A DNA stretch of 64,000 nt, from contig CAVOQV010000005.1 of assembly GCA_963698435.1 (NCBI GenBank), positions 682,001-746,000 on the forward strand, written 5' to 3'. The DNA comes from Sva-07 sp963698435. GTDB taxonomy: Bacteria; Actinomycetota; Acidimicrobiia; Acidimicrobiales; Ilumatobacteraceae. The position numbers were made by a program, and so were the translations under genes. This document shows, in pieces, positions 50,381-60,505 of this stretch (positions within the stretch are counted from its first letter, which is position 1; every line of letters begins with the position of its first letter). The notes under the pieces are model-generated. The model was not told the DNA's origin. It made no database searches and saw only the letters and a program-made list of their open reading frames with translations.

Positions 50381-50698
50381 ATGAGCGAACCCGTGTACAT
50401 GATCGGCATCATCGACGTGGAGGACTTCGAGTCGTACTTCGTCGAGTACGGCATCCCGGTCGGCCAGATGTTCGCCGACATCGGCGCCGAGATCATCGTG
50501 GCCAGTCAGGACGCCGAAGTTCTCGAAGGTCGCTGGCCCGGCACGTGGACGGTGGTGGTGAAGGTGCCGAACGCGGAGGCGGCCCGCGAGCTCTATCACT
50601 CCGAGCGCTACGCCCCCTTCCGGTCCGCCCGCCAACACCGCCTCGCCTCGAGCACCGCGCTCGTCATCGTCCCAGGCGTCCCAACCGCAGCGACGTGA
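50381..50698 (+). CDS. DUF1330-family small protein
   Basis: A 105-residue ferredoxin-like-fold protein (DUF1330, dimeric alpha-beta barrel): MIGIIDVEDFESYFVEYGIP, ADIGAEIIVASQDAEVLEG, TVVVKVPNAEAARELYHSE and YAPFRSARQHRLAS. Members are common, and function is unknown. The ATG at 50381 is fixed by the family start and by the promoter spacing. It is divergent from the SnoaL-like gene. The ~295-bp gap after it holds the groL terminator and a minus-strand fragment (CEQADEQMERFNEEVLLRLM) that may be a gene remnant. Confidence 0.8.
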   Translation: MSEPVYMIGIIDVEDFESYFVEYGIPVGQMFADIGAEIIVASQDAEVLEGRWPGTWTVVVKVPNAEAARELYHSERYAPFRSARQHRLASSTALVIVPGVPTAAT

Positions 50699-50907
50699 CC
50701 GTCACATCAGCCGTAGCAGTACCTCTTCGTTGAAGCGCTCCATCTGCTCGTCGGCCTGCTCGCAGCGGTCACCCAACCCACTCGACATCAGCGCACGCCC
50801 GCAACCCCGGCCAGGGCGGCGCCCCGCACTGTCACCCGGTCGGGCGTCTCGACCTCGTTGCCGAAGTGCCGCTCGGCGGCAGTGCGGAGAACCGATCACC
50901 AGACGCG

Positions 50908-50939
50908 ACGGAGCCCCGAGGTCTCCCTCGGGGCTCCGT
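50908..50939 (-). terminator. groL terminator hairpin
   Basis: A 14-bp perfect stem with a 4-nt loop (core GGAGCCCCGAGG-TCTC-CCTCGGGGCTCC), 55 bases beyond the groL stop. Confidence 0.85.
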
Positions 50940-50993
50940 TCGAGTGTTCTGGTGTTCAGGATCGGATGCGTGATCCGACGGCCGAAGCCGTCG

Positions 50994-52631
<1,638 letters not shown>

Positions 52632-52705
52632 TGGGGGTTCCTCTCTGGCTGTCGAATGTGTTGCGGTTGCGGTGTGGGATCGGTGCTGATGTCGCGGGGC
52701 GACGA

Positions 52706-52999
52706 TCAGCTCTCCACGACCGCGAGAACGTCGCGGCTGTTGAGCACGAGCAGGTCTTCGCCGTTGACGGCGACTTCGGTTCCGCCGTACTTCGAGTACA
52801 GGACGGTGTCACCGACGTTGATGTCGACGGGGATCAGCTCGCCCGAGGTCTCGGAACGCTTGCCCGGACCAACGGCGAGGACCTCGCCCTGCTGCGGCTT
52901 CTCCTTGGCGGTGTCGGGGATGACGAGACCCGATGCGGTCTGCGTCTCGGCCTCGTTCGGCCGGACCACGATGCGGTCATCCAGCGGCTTCAGGTTCAT
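52706..52999 (-). CDS. groS: Co-chaperonin GroES
   Basis: The lid of the GroEL cage, 97 residues, with the family pattern LKPLDDRIVVRPNEAE, mobile loop TASGLVIPDTAKEKPQQG and VLYSKYGGTEV. ATG 52999 is chosen because GGAGG lies 8-9 bases upstream. The longer frame to 53014 or 53122 would run through the ribosome binding site and operator. The ~90-nt leader carries a CIRCE-like operator at its start. Confidence 0.97.
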   Translation of the reverse strand: MNLKPLDDRIVVRPNEAETQTASGLVIPDTAKEKPQQGEVLAVGPGKRSETSGELIPVDINVGDTVLYSKYGGTEVAVNGEDLLVLNSRDVLAVVES

Positions 53000-53067
53000 G
53001 GTGTAAGCCTCCATTGGCTTGCTCACGGCGGGTTCGATTCCCGTTGGGTCTGATGAACCGGAGCGAG

Positions 53068-53094
53068 TTAGCACTCGACCCGGCCGACTGCCAA
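53068..53094. promoter_or_regulatory. CIRCE-like HrcA operator, promoter-proximal
   Basis: TTAGCACTC-N9-GACTGCCAA. The left half is exact and the right has two changes from GAGTGCTAA. It overlaps the likely transcript start just downstream of the -10 box TAGTCT (53094-53099, minus strand). Confidence 0.7.
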
Positions 53095-53122
53095 GACTAG
53101 ACCGGCAGCCCACTGTTAGCAA
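53094..53122 (-). promoter_or_regulatory. groES-groEL promoter
   Basis: On the minus strand TTGCTA (53122-53117), a 17-nt spacer and TAGTCT (53099-53094). Both ends overlap the two CIRCE-like sites. Confidence 0.6.
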
Positions 53123-53142
53123 CCGACCCCCGAGAGTGCTAA
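53116..53142. promoter_or_regulatory. CIRCE-like HrcA operator, distal
   Basis: TTAGCAACC-N9-GAGTGCTAA. The right half is exact and the left half keeps TTAGCA. It covers the -35 box. Confidence 0.75.
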
Positions 53143-53205
53143 CGCCCAGGTCCTGGAAAACGCCGAGGTCTGGCCATCCATGACCGGATCTCCTGCATGT
53201 TTCGG

Positions 53206-53814
53206 TCAGTCGGCGAGTGTCGCCCGAATCATCGCCAGTGTTTCGGCCAACGGGAGGCCGATCACGTTGGTGACGCTGCCGTCGACGCGCTCGACAAAGG
53301 CGCCCGCAGCGCCCTGAATGGCGTAGGCGCCGGCCTTGCCGGCGTGCTCACCGGTCCCGACGTACCAGTCGATCGCGGCGTCGGTGAGCTCGACGAACGT
53401 GACGATCGTCTCGACCACGATCGTGTTCCCCCGGTCCTCCCTGGCCCCGTCCCCGCCCGGACCCACGACCGTCACGCCGGTGTGGACCAGGTGAGCACGC
53501 CCCGACAACAGTCGGAGCATTCGGCGGGCGTCGTCATCGTCGACCGGCTTCTCGAGGATCCGGCCATCGACGTCGACCGTCGTATCCGCCGCCACGATCA
53601 AGCGCTCGGCGCTGATCTGTTCAGCGACGACGCTGGCCTTGTCGGCCGACAGTCGCGCGACGTAGTCGGCCGGCACCTCGCCGGGTTGCACCGATTCGTC
53701 GATGTCGGCAGGCAGTACATCGAACGCCAGCCCGACCGCTTCCAACAACTCGCGGCGACGCGGTGACGCCGACGCCAACACCACCCGACGCCCTCCAAGA
53801 CGCAGAAGTGTCAC
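53206..53814 (-). CDS. Maf-like nucleoside triphosphate pyrophosphatase
   Basis: Hydrolyses non-canonical or specific nucleoside triphosphates to monophosphates. The 202-residue protein shows the Maf signature LASASPRRRELLEAVGL near the N-terminus, DKASVVA, the AADTTVDVDGRILEKP motif and the C-terminal GAYAIQGAAGAFVERVDGSVTNVIGLP. All conserved Asp, Arg and Lys residues are present. The GTG at 53814 is the likely start. It is the first gene downstream of dus in the cluster, transcribed in the same direction. Confidence 0.92.
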   Translation of the reverse strand: MTLLRLGGRRVVLASASPRRRELLEAVGLAFDVLPADIDESVQPGEVPADYVARLSADKASVVAEQISAERLIVAADTTVDVDGRILEKPVDDDDARRMLRLLSGRAHLVHTGVTVVGPGGDGAREDRGNTIVVETIVTFVELTDAAIDWYVGTGEHAGKAGAYAIQGAAGAFVERVDGSVTNVIGLPLAETLAMIRATLAD

Positions 53815-53839
53815 GTTCGACCCGGCACGGTGTGACAGT

Positions 53840-54985
53840 TCAGCCGCCGGAGAGCGCCATCACGTGATCGTCGTCGGGGACGGAGCGGTCGTTGAGGAGT
53901 TCGTCGCGACGGTGACCGTCGAGCCAGCCGTCGGGGAGGCTCACCTTGATCGGGCCGTTGGTGTGGCCGCGCTTGATCCGCTCACCGCCGTCGACGATCT
54001 TCGCCGCCGGGTCCAGGCCGGCGACGATGTCTTCGAGCTCGACCAGCGTCTTCACCATCGAGAACCGACGACGAACCTCCGGTCCGACCGGGTACCCGCT
54101 CATGTACCAGCCGGTGTGCTTGCGAAAGTCCCGCATGGCGTGGTTCTCGCCAAGATGGTCGACCAGCAACCGGGCATGGCGGACCATCACACTGCACACC
54201 TCACCCAGCAGACGGCTCGGCGGCACGGGGCGGCCGGCCAATGCCTCGACGAGATCACCGAACAGCCACGGCCGCCCGAGGCAGCCACGGCCGATGACGA
54301 CTCCGTCGCAGCCGGTTTCGGCCATCATCCGAACGGCGTCAGACGCCTCCCAGATGTCGCCGTTTCCCAGGACCGGGATCGAACCGACGGCGTCCTTCAG
54401 CTCAGCGATCGCTTCCCAGCGAGCTTCGCCCGAATAGTGCTGCTGCACGGTGCGGGCATGCAGCGCGATCGACGCGACGCCCTCCTCGGCGCACACCTCG
54501 CCGGTGCGGATGTGGGTCAGCCAATCGTCGAAGAGACCCATGCGGAACTTCGCCGTGACCGGCACGCCGTACGGCGATGCGTGCGAGACCGCAGCGCGCA
54601 GGATGCCTCGCAGCAGTTCAGGTCTGGCCGGAACAGCTGCGCCGCCGCCGCGCCTGGTGACCTTCGCCGCCGGGCAGCCGAAGTTGATGTCGATGTGATC
54701 GACGCGTCCGGCATCGCACAACTTCGCGACCGCACGGCCCATCGTGTCCGGGTCGCTGCCGTACAGCTGGAGGCTCCGCGGATGCTCGTCCGGGGCGAAG
54801 CTGATCATCCGGTCGGTCTTGGCGTTGGCGTGCACGACCGGTGTCGCCATCACCATCTCGTTGACGTACACCAGTCCAGGGGCGAACTCGCGACACATCG
54901 TGCGGAACGGCGCGTTGGTGACGCCCGCCATCGGGGCGAGCACCACGGGAGCTGACAGCTCGAACTGACCGATCCGGAACGACAT
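53840..54985 (-). CDS. dusB: tRNA-dihydrouridine synthase
   Basis: An FMN enzyme that reduces uridine to dihydrouridine in tRNA. The 381-residue protein has APMAGVTNAPFRTMCREFAP, the DINFGCPAAKVTRRGGGAAV motif with the catalytic Cys, KFRMG, and GCDGVVIGRGCLGRPWLF for FMN. It is of the DusB/DusA bacterial type. ATG 54985 fits the family start, and the longer frame to 55075 runs into the tsaD gene. The gene symbol is by family only, as the exact target position is not visible. Confidence 0.88.
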   Translation of the reverse strand: MSFRIGQFELSAPVVLAPMAGVTNAPFRTMCREFAPGLVYVNEMVMATPVVHANAKTDRMISFAPDEHPRSLQLYGSDPDTMGRAVAKLCDAGRVDHIDINFGCPAAKVTRRGGGAAVPARPELLRGILRAAVSHASPYGVPVTAKFRMGLFDDWLTHIRTGEVCAEEGVASIALHARTVQQHYSGEARWEAIAELKDAVGSIPVLGNGDIWEASDAVRMMAETGCDGVVIGRGCLGRPWLFGDLVEALAGRPVPPSRLLGEVCSVMVRHARLLVDHLGENHAMRDFRKHTGWYMSGYPVGPEVRRRFSMVKTLVELEDIVAGLDPAAKIVDGGERIKRGHTNGPIKVSLPDGWLDGHRRDELLNDRSVPDDDHVMALSGG

Positions 54986-55031
54986 GACCCGCACAACGGT
55001 ATCCGGGGCCGACCATGGTGGCCCACCCGCC

Positions 55032-56108
55032 TCAGTCGATGAAGGGCAGTCGGAGGTTGGGAGTTGCACCCACATCGAGGGGGGTCGGGCCGTCGGAGCG
55101 CAACCGGTGCCAGCCCGCGGCTGCGATCATCGCCGCGTTGTCCGTGCACATCGCACGGCTCGGCAGGAACCCCTGGATGCCGTCGACCTCGCAGGCGTCG
55201 AGCAGTTCTTCGCGCAACAGCGAGTTCGCGGCGACTCCGCCACCGAGCACGATTCCGGTCGCACCGACCTCGGCCGCGGCTCGGCGAGCTTTGGTCACCA
55301 ACACGTCGACGACGGCGGCCTGGAACGATGCAGCCACGTCGTCCGACGACACGTCGGGGTGCTTGCGCACATAGTTGACCACGGCCGTCTTCAGCCCGCT
55401 GAACGAGAAGTCGTACCCCTCGTCCATGATCGCCCGCGGGAACCGGATCGCCTCGGGATCGCCATCGAGCGCTGCCCGATCGATCGCCGGGCCGCCCGGG
55501 TAGCCCAGGTCGAGGAACCGCGCCACCTTGTCGAACGCCTCTCCTGCGGCGTCGTCGATCGTCTGGCCGACGAGCCGGTAGCGGCCGTGGTCCTGCATCT
55601 CGACCAACATCGTGTGACCGCCGGACACGAGCAACACGATCAGGGGGAACTCGAGTGTCGGATCCTCCAGCGACGCCGCGTACAGGTGTGCCTCCATGTG
55701 ATTCACCCCGACGAACGGGACGTCCCACGCCATCGCCAGCGCCTTGGCCGCCGACACTCCGACGAGCAGCGCTCCGATCAGCCCCGGACCGACCGTGCAG
55801 GCGACCGCATCGATTCGCTGTTCGTCGACGCCGGCTTCGACGATCGCCCTGGCGATCACCGGATTGAGGACGTCGAGGTGAGCGCGCGACGCGATCTCGG
55901 GCACGACACCACCGAAGTCGGCGTGCAGATCGACCTGGGTCGACACCACGCTCGACACCACGTCGTACCCGCCGAGCACGAGCGCCGCAGCGGTCTCGTC
56001 GCAGCTCGTCTCGATGCCGAGCACCAGCGTCGAGTCGTCGAAGGTGCGAGATGCGCCAGGCACATCCCGTACGTCCTCATCGGAGAGCTGCGGGTTCACG
56101 GGGTCCAC
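55032..56108 (-). CDS. tsaD: tRNA N6-adenosine threonylcarbamoyltransferase
   Basis: Transfers threonylcarbamoyl to A37 of tRNAs that read ANN codons, with TsaB and TsaE. The 358-residue ASKHA-fold protein has the metal-binding NHMEAH, the N-terminal LGIETSCDETAAALV, VSGGHTML and the late LGGGVAANSLLR with DNAAMIAAAG. The GTG at 56108 overlaps the rimI stop by 13 bases. It sits in the usual tsaE-tsaB-rimI-tsaD order. Confidence 0.97.
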   Translation of the reverse strand: MDPVNPQLSDEDVRDVPGASRTFDDSTLVLGIETSCDETAAALVLGGYDVVSSVVSTQVDLHADFGGVVPEIASRAHLDVLNPVIARAIVEAGVDEQRIDAVACTVGPGLIGALLVGVSAAKALAMAWDVPFVGVNHMEAHLYAASLEDPTLEFPLIVLLVSGGHTMLVEMQDHGRYRLVGQTIDDAAGEAFDKVARFLDLGYPGGPAIDRAALDGDPEAIRFPRAIMDEGYDFSFSGLKTAVVNYVRKHPDVSSDDVAASFQAAVVDVLVTKARRAAAEVGATGIVLGGGVAANSLLREELLDACEVDGIQGFLPSRAMCTDNAAMIAAAGWHRLRSDGPTPLDVGATPNLRLPFID

Positions 56109-56686
56109 CGTCGCTCGAGTTCAGCGCGGATCGAGTCGAGCATGGCCCGGTAGTCGTCGTCCTGGATGTCGTTGCACCACATCACGATCGCATCCTCGGT
56201 GTTCTCGTAGTAGCGGGCCCGCACTCCCGCCGGATTGAACCCGAAGGTGCGGTAGAGCTCCTGTGCGCCCGTCGAGGACACCCGCACCTCGAGCGTCCAG
56301 GCCACGCATCCACGGTCGATGGCCGCATCGGCGAGCCCGAGCAGCAGTGCCGTCGCCACTCCGGTGCGTTGTTGCGCCGGCTCCACCGCCACGTTGGTCA
56401 CGTGAGCTTCGTCGTCCGCGAACCACAACCCGGCGTAGCCGACGATCGGCCCTCGCCCTCGGGAGTCGACGCGCCGAGCGACCAGGTATCGACGAGTCCC
56501 CGACCGGACCTGGGCGAGTTCACTCTCGAACACCCCCTGCGACCAGGGCTTGGGATAGCTCACCGATTCGATTGCCATGACGCCGCGACGGAGATCTCGT
56601 CGGTGCATCGGCTCGAGTGCGATCGCACCGATGACATCGGTTCCTGGCACCGCGTCGCGTCGTAGGAGGCGTTCGATCACACTCAT
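56096..56686 (-). CDS. rimI: Ribosomal-protein-alanine N-acetyltransferase RimI-like
   Basis: A GNAT acetyltransferase of 196 residues that in E. coli acetylates ribosomal protein S18. It has the RimI-like IESVSYPKPWSQGVFESEL, the acetyl-CoA loop AVEPAQQRTGVATALLLGLA and the motif VRVSSTGAQELYRTFGF followed by RARYYENTEDAIVMWC. The first ~25 residues (VIERLLRRDAVPGTDVIGAI) are an N-terminal extension. Its ATG overlaps the tsaB stop as ATGA. Confidence 0.9.
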   Translation of the reverse strand: MSVIERLLRRDAVPGTDVIGAIALEPMHRRDLRRGVMAIESVSYPKPWSQGVFESELAQVRSGTRRYLVARRVDSRGRGPIVGYAGLWFADDEAHVTNVAVEPAQQRTGVATALLLGLADAAIDRGCVAWTLEVRVSSTGAQELYRTFGFNPAGVRARYYENTEDAIVMWCNDIQDDDYRAMLDSIRAELERRWTP

Positions 56687-57375
56687 CGGCTCACCCGCGT
56701 CGACCAGTTGATCTGGGCATCGGGAGCGCGCAGGTACACCGGCTCGACCTCGCGCGGATTCACCCACTCCTCGCGCAACGCACGGGCGTGTGCGAGCTGC
56801 ACGAGCGGCGCTGCGGACGGATGGGCATCGCCCCCGATCTCGCACCGGTACCCGTCGAGGATCTCGTCGCGGTACCGCAGCGCACCGTCGCCGACGCACA
56901 ACACATCCTGGCTCCGGGCCAGAAGGTCGGCGACGAGTTCCTCGACCGGCCCGACCATCGGATCGGACACCTGCTGGAGTCCACCGGGAACCTGGCGGTA
57001 CATGGCGTAGAAGACCTCGCTCTTGCGGGCGTCGATCACCGGTACGACCACCCGGTCGGTGTGGCGAGACGGGAACGCCAGCAGATCGAGCGACGAGATG
57101 CCGATCATCGGGATTCGCAGCGCCTGCGCGATCGCCTTCGCTGCGGCGAGCCCGACGCGCATCCCGGTGAAGAGACCCGGGCCGACATCGACGGCGACGA
57201 CGCTGATCTCGTCGAGTTCGATGTCGGCCTGACGCAGCATGAACTCGATGGCCGGCACGAGCGTCTCGACATGTCGCCGGCCCTTGGTGATCTCGAACAG
57301 CCCGATGACGCCTTCGTGGCCGCCGACGGCGACACTCACCCGCTCCGTGGCGGTCTCGATCCCGAGGATCAGCAT
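56683..57375 (-). CDS. tsaB: tRNA threonylcarbamoyladenosine biosynthesis protein TsaB
   Basis: The inactive TsaD paralogue and scaffold of the t6A complex, 230 residues. It begins MLILGIETATERVSVAVG and carries VDVGPGLFTGMRVGLAAAKA, the hallmark of TsaB. ATG 57375 overlaps the tsaE stop by 7 bases. The longer frame to 57423 begins inside tsaE and is not needed. Order and overlaps with tsaE and rimI imply one transcript. Confidence 0.95.
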   Translation of the reverse strand: MLILGIETATERVSVAVGGHEGVIGLFEITKGRRHVETLVPAIEFMLRQADIELDEISVVAVDVGPGLFTGMRVGLAAAKAIAQALRIPMIGISSLDLLAFPSRHTDRVVVPVIDARKSEVFYAMYRQVPGGLQQVSDPMVGPVEELVADLLARSQDVLCVGDGALRYRDEILDGYRCEIGGDAHPSAAPLVQLAHARALREEWVNPREVEPVYLRAPDAQINWSTRVSR

Positions 57376-57905
57376 CGGAAGTCCTCGCATGCGTCGACGA
57401 GACGACTCCAGCGTTGCGCCCACTTGGCGCCGCTCGCGGACATCTCGATCAGTCGGCTCGTGTCGGTGAAGGCCTCGTCGTCGACGACATCGGAGTCGTC
57501 ATCGAACCGATCGGGTTCGAGGTGGACCACGAGGTGATCACCGAAGAGCGAGTCGACGACATCGCCCCACTCGACGAGCACGATCCCCTGATACTCCGCG
57601 AGTTCTTCCAGCGCCAGATCTGCGACTTCGGCGGTGCGATCGAGCCGGTACAGGTCGGCGTGGTGCAGTGCTTTGGCGCCGTGGCCGAGACCGGCGGCGA
57701 TGTCATAGGTGTGCACGAGCGTGAACGTCGGCGAGGTGACCGGCTCGGTGACTCCGAGGGCGGCGCCGAAGCCCTTCGCGAACGCTGTCTTCCCCGCACC
57801 CATCTCGCCGGACAGGACGATGAGGTCACCCGGACGGCACAGGTCGGCAAGGGCCCCAGCGATCGCGTACGTGTCCGCCAGTGACGCGGCGCGCAGCTCA
57901 AGCAT
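57369..57905 (-). CDS. tsaE: tRNA threonylcarbamoyladenosine biosynthesis ATPase TsaE
   Basis: The P-loop ATPase of the t6A complex, 178 residues. Walker A is GEMGAGKTAFAKGF, followed by SPTFTLVHTYDI and the HHADLYRLD motif, and then VEWGDVV. The C-terminal ~35 residues are acidic and less conserved. ATG 57905 overlaps the alr stop by 8 bases. Confidence 0.95.
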   Translation of the reverse strand: MLELRAASLADTYAIAGALADLCRPGDLIVLSGEMGAGKTAFAKGFGAALGVTEPVTSPTFTLVHTYDIAAGLGHGAKALHHADLYRLDRTAEVADLALEELAEYQGIVLVEWGDVVDSLFGDHLVVHLEPDRFDDDSDVVDDEAFTDTSRLIEMSASGAKWAQRWSRLVDACEDFRC

Positions 57906-59091
57906 CTTCACGACCCAACATTGCGGGATCGATGCTACGACCGTGACGGCGCTGCAGACGACTGCCGAGCCCGCAGACGATCTCGTACCCGATCGTGCCC
58001 AGCAGGTCAGCCCAGTCCTCGGCCCGGATCCGTCGAGGACCGTCCGGTCCATCTTGTCGACCGATCAGGACGACCTCGTCACCGGCCACCACGACGTCGT
58101 CACCACAGTCGACCATCAGTTGGTCCATCGTGACCGCACCGACGATCGGGCGACGACGGCCACCGATCAACACCTCGCCTCCCACCTCGAACAGCCGCCG
58201 CGGCACCCCGTCGGCGTACCCGATCGGCACGGTCGCCACCGTCGTGTCCGTCGAGAAGGTGTGCCGAAGTCCGTATGAGATCCGACTCCCCGCCGAGACC
58301 CGCTTGACGTAGGCGACCCGCGCCTTCAACGACAACGCCGGGCGGAGCGCACCACACAGCTCGTCGACACCATGGCCAGGGGAGATGCCGTAGATGGCGA
58401 TCCCCGCCCGCACGAACGATCGACGTGCGGCCGGGTGGGCCAGTGCGCCTGCGGAGTTCGCACAGTGCACCAACAGCCGCCCCGTCCCCGGGAGGACCGT
58501 CGACAGGTCGTCGAGGGCGTCGTCGAATCGTTCCAGTTGGATCGCCGTGGCGCCGTTGCTCGGTTCGTCGGCCACCGCGAGATGGGTGAACACCCCGACC
58601 GGGCGGAGCGGCGGATCGCACGCATCGAGCGCGGCGACCACATCGCCGAGCGCGTCGACCTGCACCCCGACGCGCTGCATTCCGGTGTCGATCTTGAGGT
58701 GGACCGGCACTCCATCGATGCCGCGGTCGCGCGCCGCGGAAGCGAGCGCCTCGATGAAGGGAGCGGTGTACACCGTGGCCATCAACCGGTAGCGGACGAT
58801 CGCATCGACTCCGTCGATCGGTTGTTCGCTGAGCACGAGGATCGGTGCATCGATACCCGCCTCACGCAGTTCGACACCTTCGGTGACGAGCGCCACGCAC
58901 AGCCCCTGCGCTCCGGCGTCCAGCGCTGCCCGGGCCACCTCGACGGCGCCGTGCCCGTAGCCGTCGGCCTTGACGACCGCCCACAGCGACGAGGGCGCGA
59001 CGACCGAGCGGAGGTGTTCGATGTTGTGGCGAACCGCGTCGAGGTCGACATCGACCCAGGCCCAGCGGGACGGGGCCGCGGCGTCGCTCAC
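57898..59091 (-). CDS. alr: Alanine racemase
   Basis: A PLP enzyme making D-alanine for peptidoglycan. The 397-residue protein has the PLP lysine in AVVKADGYGHGA, the Tyr general base near GIAIYGISPGHG, the Arg/Tyr pair of the active site, and the C-terminal domain with RHTFSTDTTVATVPIGYADG and GAVTMDQLMVD. The GTG at 59091 overlaps the nnrD stop as GTGA. The extended frame to 59184 is antisense-like and unlikely. Confidence 0.96.
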   Translation of the reverse strand: MSDAAAPSRWAWVDVDLDAVRHNIEHLRSVVAPSSLWAVVKADGYGHGAVEVARAALDAGAQGLCVALVTEGVELREAGIDAPILVLSEQPIDGVDAIVRYRLMATVYTAPFIEALASAARDRGIDGVPVHLKIDTGMQRVGVQVDALGDVVAALDACDPPLRPVGVFTHLAVADEPSNGATAIQLERFDDALDDLSTVLPGTGRLLVHCANSAGALAHPAARRSFVRAGIAIYGISPGHGVDELCGALRPALSLKARVAYVKRVSAGSRISYGLRHTFSTDTTVATVPIGYADGVPRRLFEVGGEVLIGGRRRPIVGAVTMDQLMVDCGDDVVVAGDEVVLIGRQDGPDGPRRIRAEDWADLLGTIGYEIVCGLGSRLQRRHGRSIDPAMLGREDA

Positions 59092-60456
59092 AGGACCCCG
59101 AGCGCCGAGGGGATCAGGTCGACGATGTCGCCCGCGAGCAGACCCCGGCGCGGGCCCCGACGGGCGGCGTCGGCGTGGAGCCACGCCGCAGCTGCGGCGG
59201 CACGCTCGGGGGCGACGCCGCCGGCGAGCAGTGCACCGATCATCCCCGACAGCACGTCGCCGGAGCCGGCGGTCGCGAGCCGCTCGTCGCCGTGATCGAC
59301 CACGAGCACCTCACCGCGCGGCGTGGCGACGACGGTCGCCGGGCCCTTCGAGCAGGACCACGACGTCGAGATCGACAGCCAACGCACACGACCGCCGCCA
59401 CGCGGTCGGCACCGGGAGGGTGACCGACCAGCAACGCGAACTCGCCGTCGTGTGGTGTGATCACCGTCGGGCGCCCCCGTGGACGCAGGAGTGGCGCGGC
59501 ACCGTCGGCACTCCAGGCGACGGCGAAGATGCCGTCGCCGTCGATCACGACCGGAACGGTCGCATCGGCGATCAACGCACGCGCCGACGTGATCGTCGCC
59601 TCCTCGCGACCGAGACCCGGCCCGATGACCGAGCGCGGCGAACCGATCCAGATCACCGAACACCTCACGGTGGAAGTCGGCGGCCGGAATCGGGCGCTGG
59701 ATGATCTCGCTGCGGGCGTCCGGGGCAACGCCCGGACTCGAGAGCGCCACCAGGCCGGCGCCCGACCGGGCGGCAGCTTCTGCGCTCAACCGCCCGGCGC
59801 CGAGCATGCCCGGGCTCCCCGCAACGACCCTCACCGCGCCGTTCCACTTGTGTGCCTCTGTCGACCGACCGGGCCACCAGGCGGAGGCATCCGACCGTTC
59901 GACCAGATGCTGCGTCGCCCTCGACACGTCCAGTCCGATGTCGGTCACATCGATCGCACCGCACAACTGTCGACCGGCACCGAACACGAGACCGGGCTTG
60001 AGCGCCTGGAACGTCACCGTTCGGTCGGCTTCGAGAACGCCGGGACCCGCTTCGCCGGTCAGTGCGTTCACACCGCTCGGAATGTCGACGGCGAGCACCA
60101 ACGGGCGCAGCCCCGGGCGACTCGACGTCGGGAGCGATCCAGTCGCCCCGGAATCCGGTGCCGTAGGCAGCATCGATCACGAGGTCGCTCGGGGGCAGCT
60201 TCGGCGGACGCTTTGCGGCGTCGATCATGCGGACCTTGACCCCTCGCCGCTCGAGGTAGCTGCCCGCCGTTCGGCCGTCGTTGCCGTTGTTGCCTCCGCC
60301 GGCGAGAACGTTGACCACGCGACCGTAGGTACCACCGAGCATGTCGATGGCGACCCGCGCCGTCGCCCGGCCGGCCCGATCGATCAACTCCTCGACCGGT
60401 TCGGGCGCGGCGGCATCGATCGCCCGCATCTCGTCCGGCGTCACGATCGGGATCAC
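59088..60456 (-). pseudogene. nnrD: NAD(P)HX epimerase/dehydratase fusion, several frameshifts
   Basis: A bifunctional repair protein: epimerase domain (PIVTPDEMRAIDAAAPEPVE, LAGGGNNGNDGRTAGSYLE, DLVIDAAYGTGFRGDW) followed by the ADP-dependent dehydratase (KWNGAVRVVAGSPGMLGAGR, VIGPGLGRE, GDGIFAVAW, TPHDGEFALLVG, ATAGSGDVLSGMIGALLAGG). The frame breaks near 60115, 59630, 59400 and 59350, the first beside runs of C and G. Each break looks like one lost or gained base, and every motif is intact. I regard it as a functional gene spoiled by assembly errors. The GTG at 60456 is leaderless (TACGCT 7 nt upstream). Confidence 0.85.
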
Positions 60457-60463
60457 GTGAGCG

Positions 60464-60469
60464 AGCGTA
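60464..60469 (-). promoter_or_regulatory. -10 box for leaderless nnrE-nnrD mRNA
   Basis: On the minus strand TACGCT, 7 nt (CGCTCAC), then GTG at 60456. It also fixes the start, since the frame to 60618 overlaps the upstream ligase gene. Confidence 0.55.
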
Positions 60470-60505
60470 ACGAAGCGCGCCGGTCGGAGCGGCCCGCTGG
60501 TCGGT

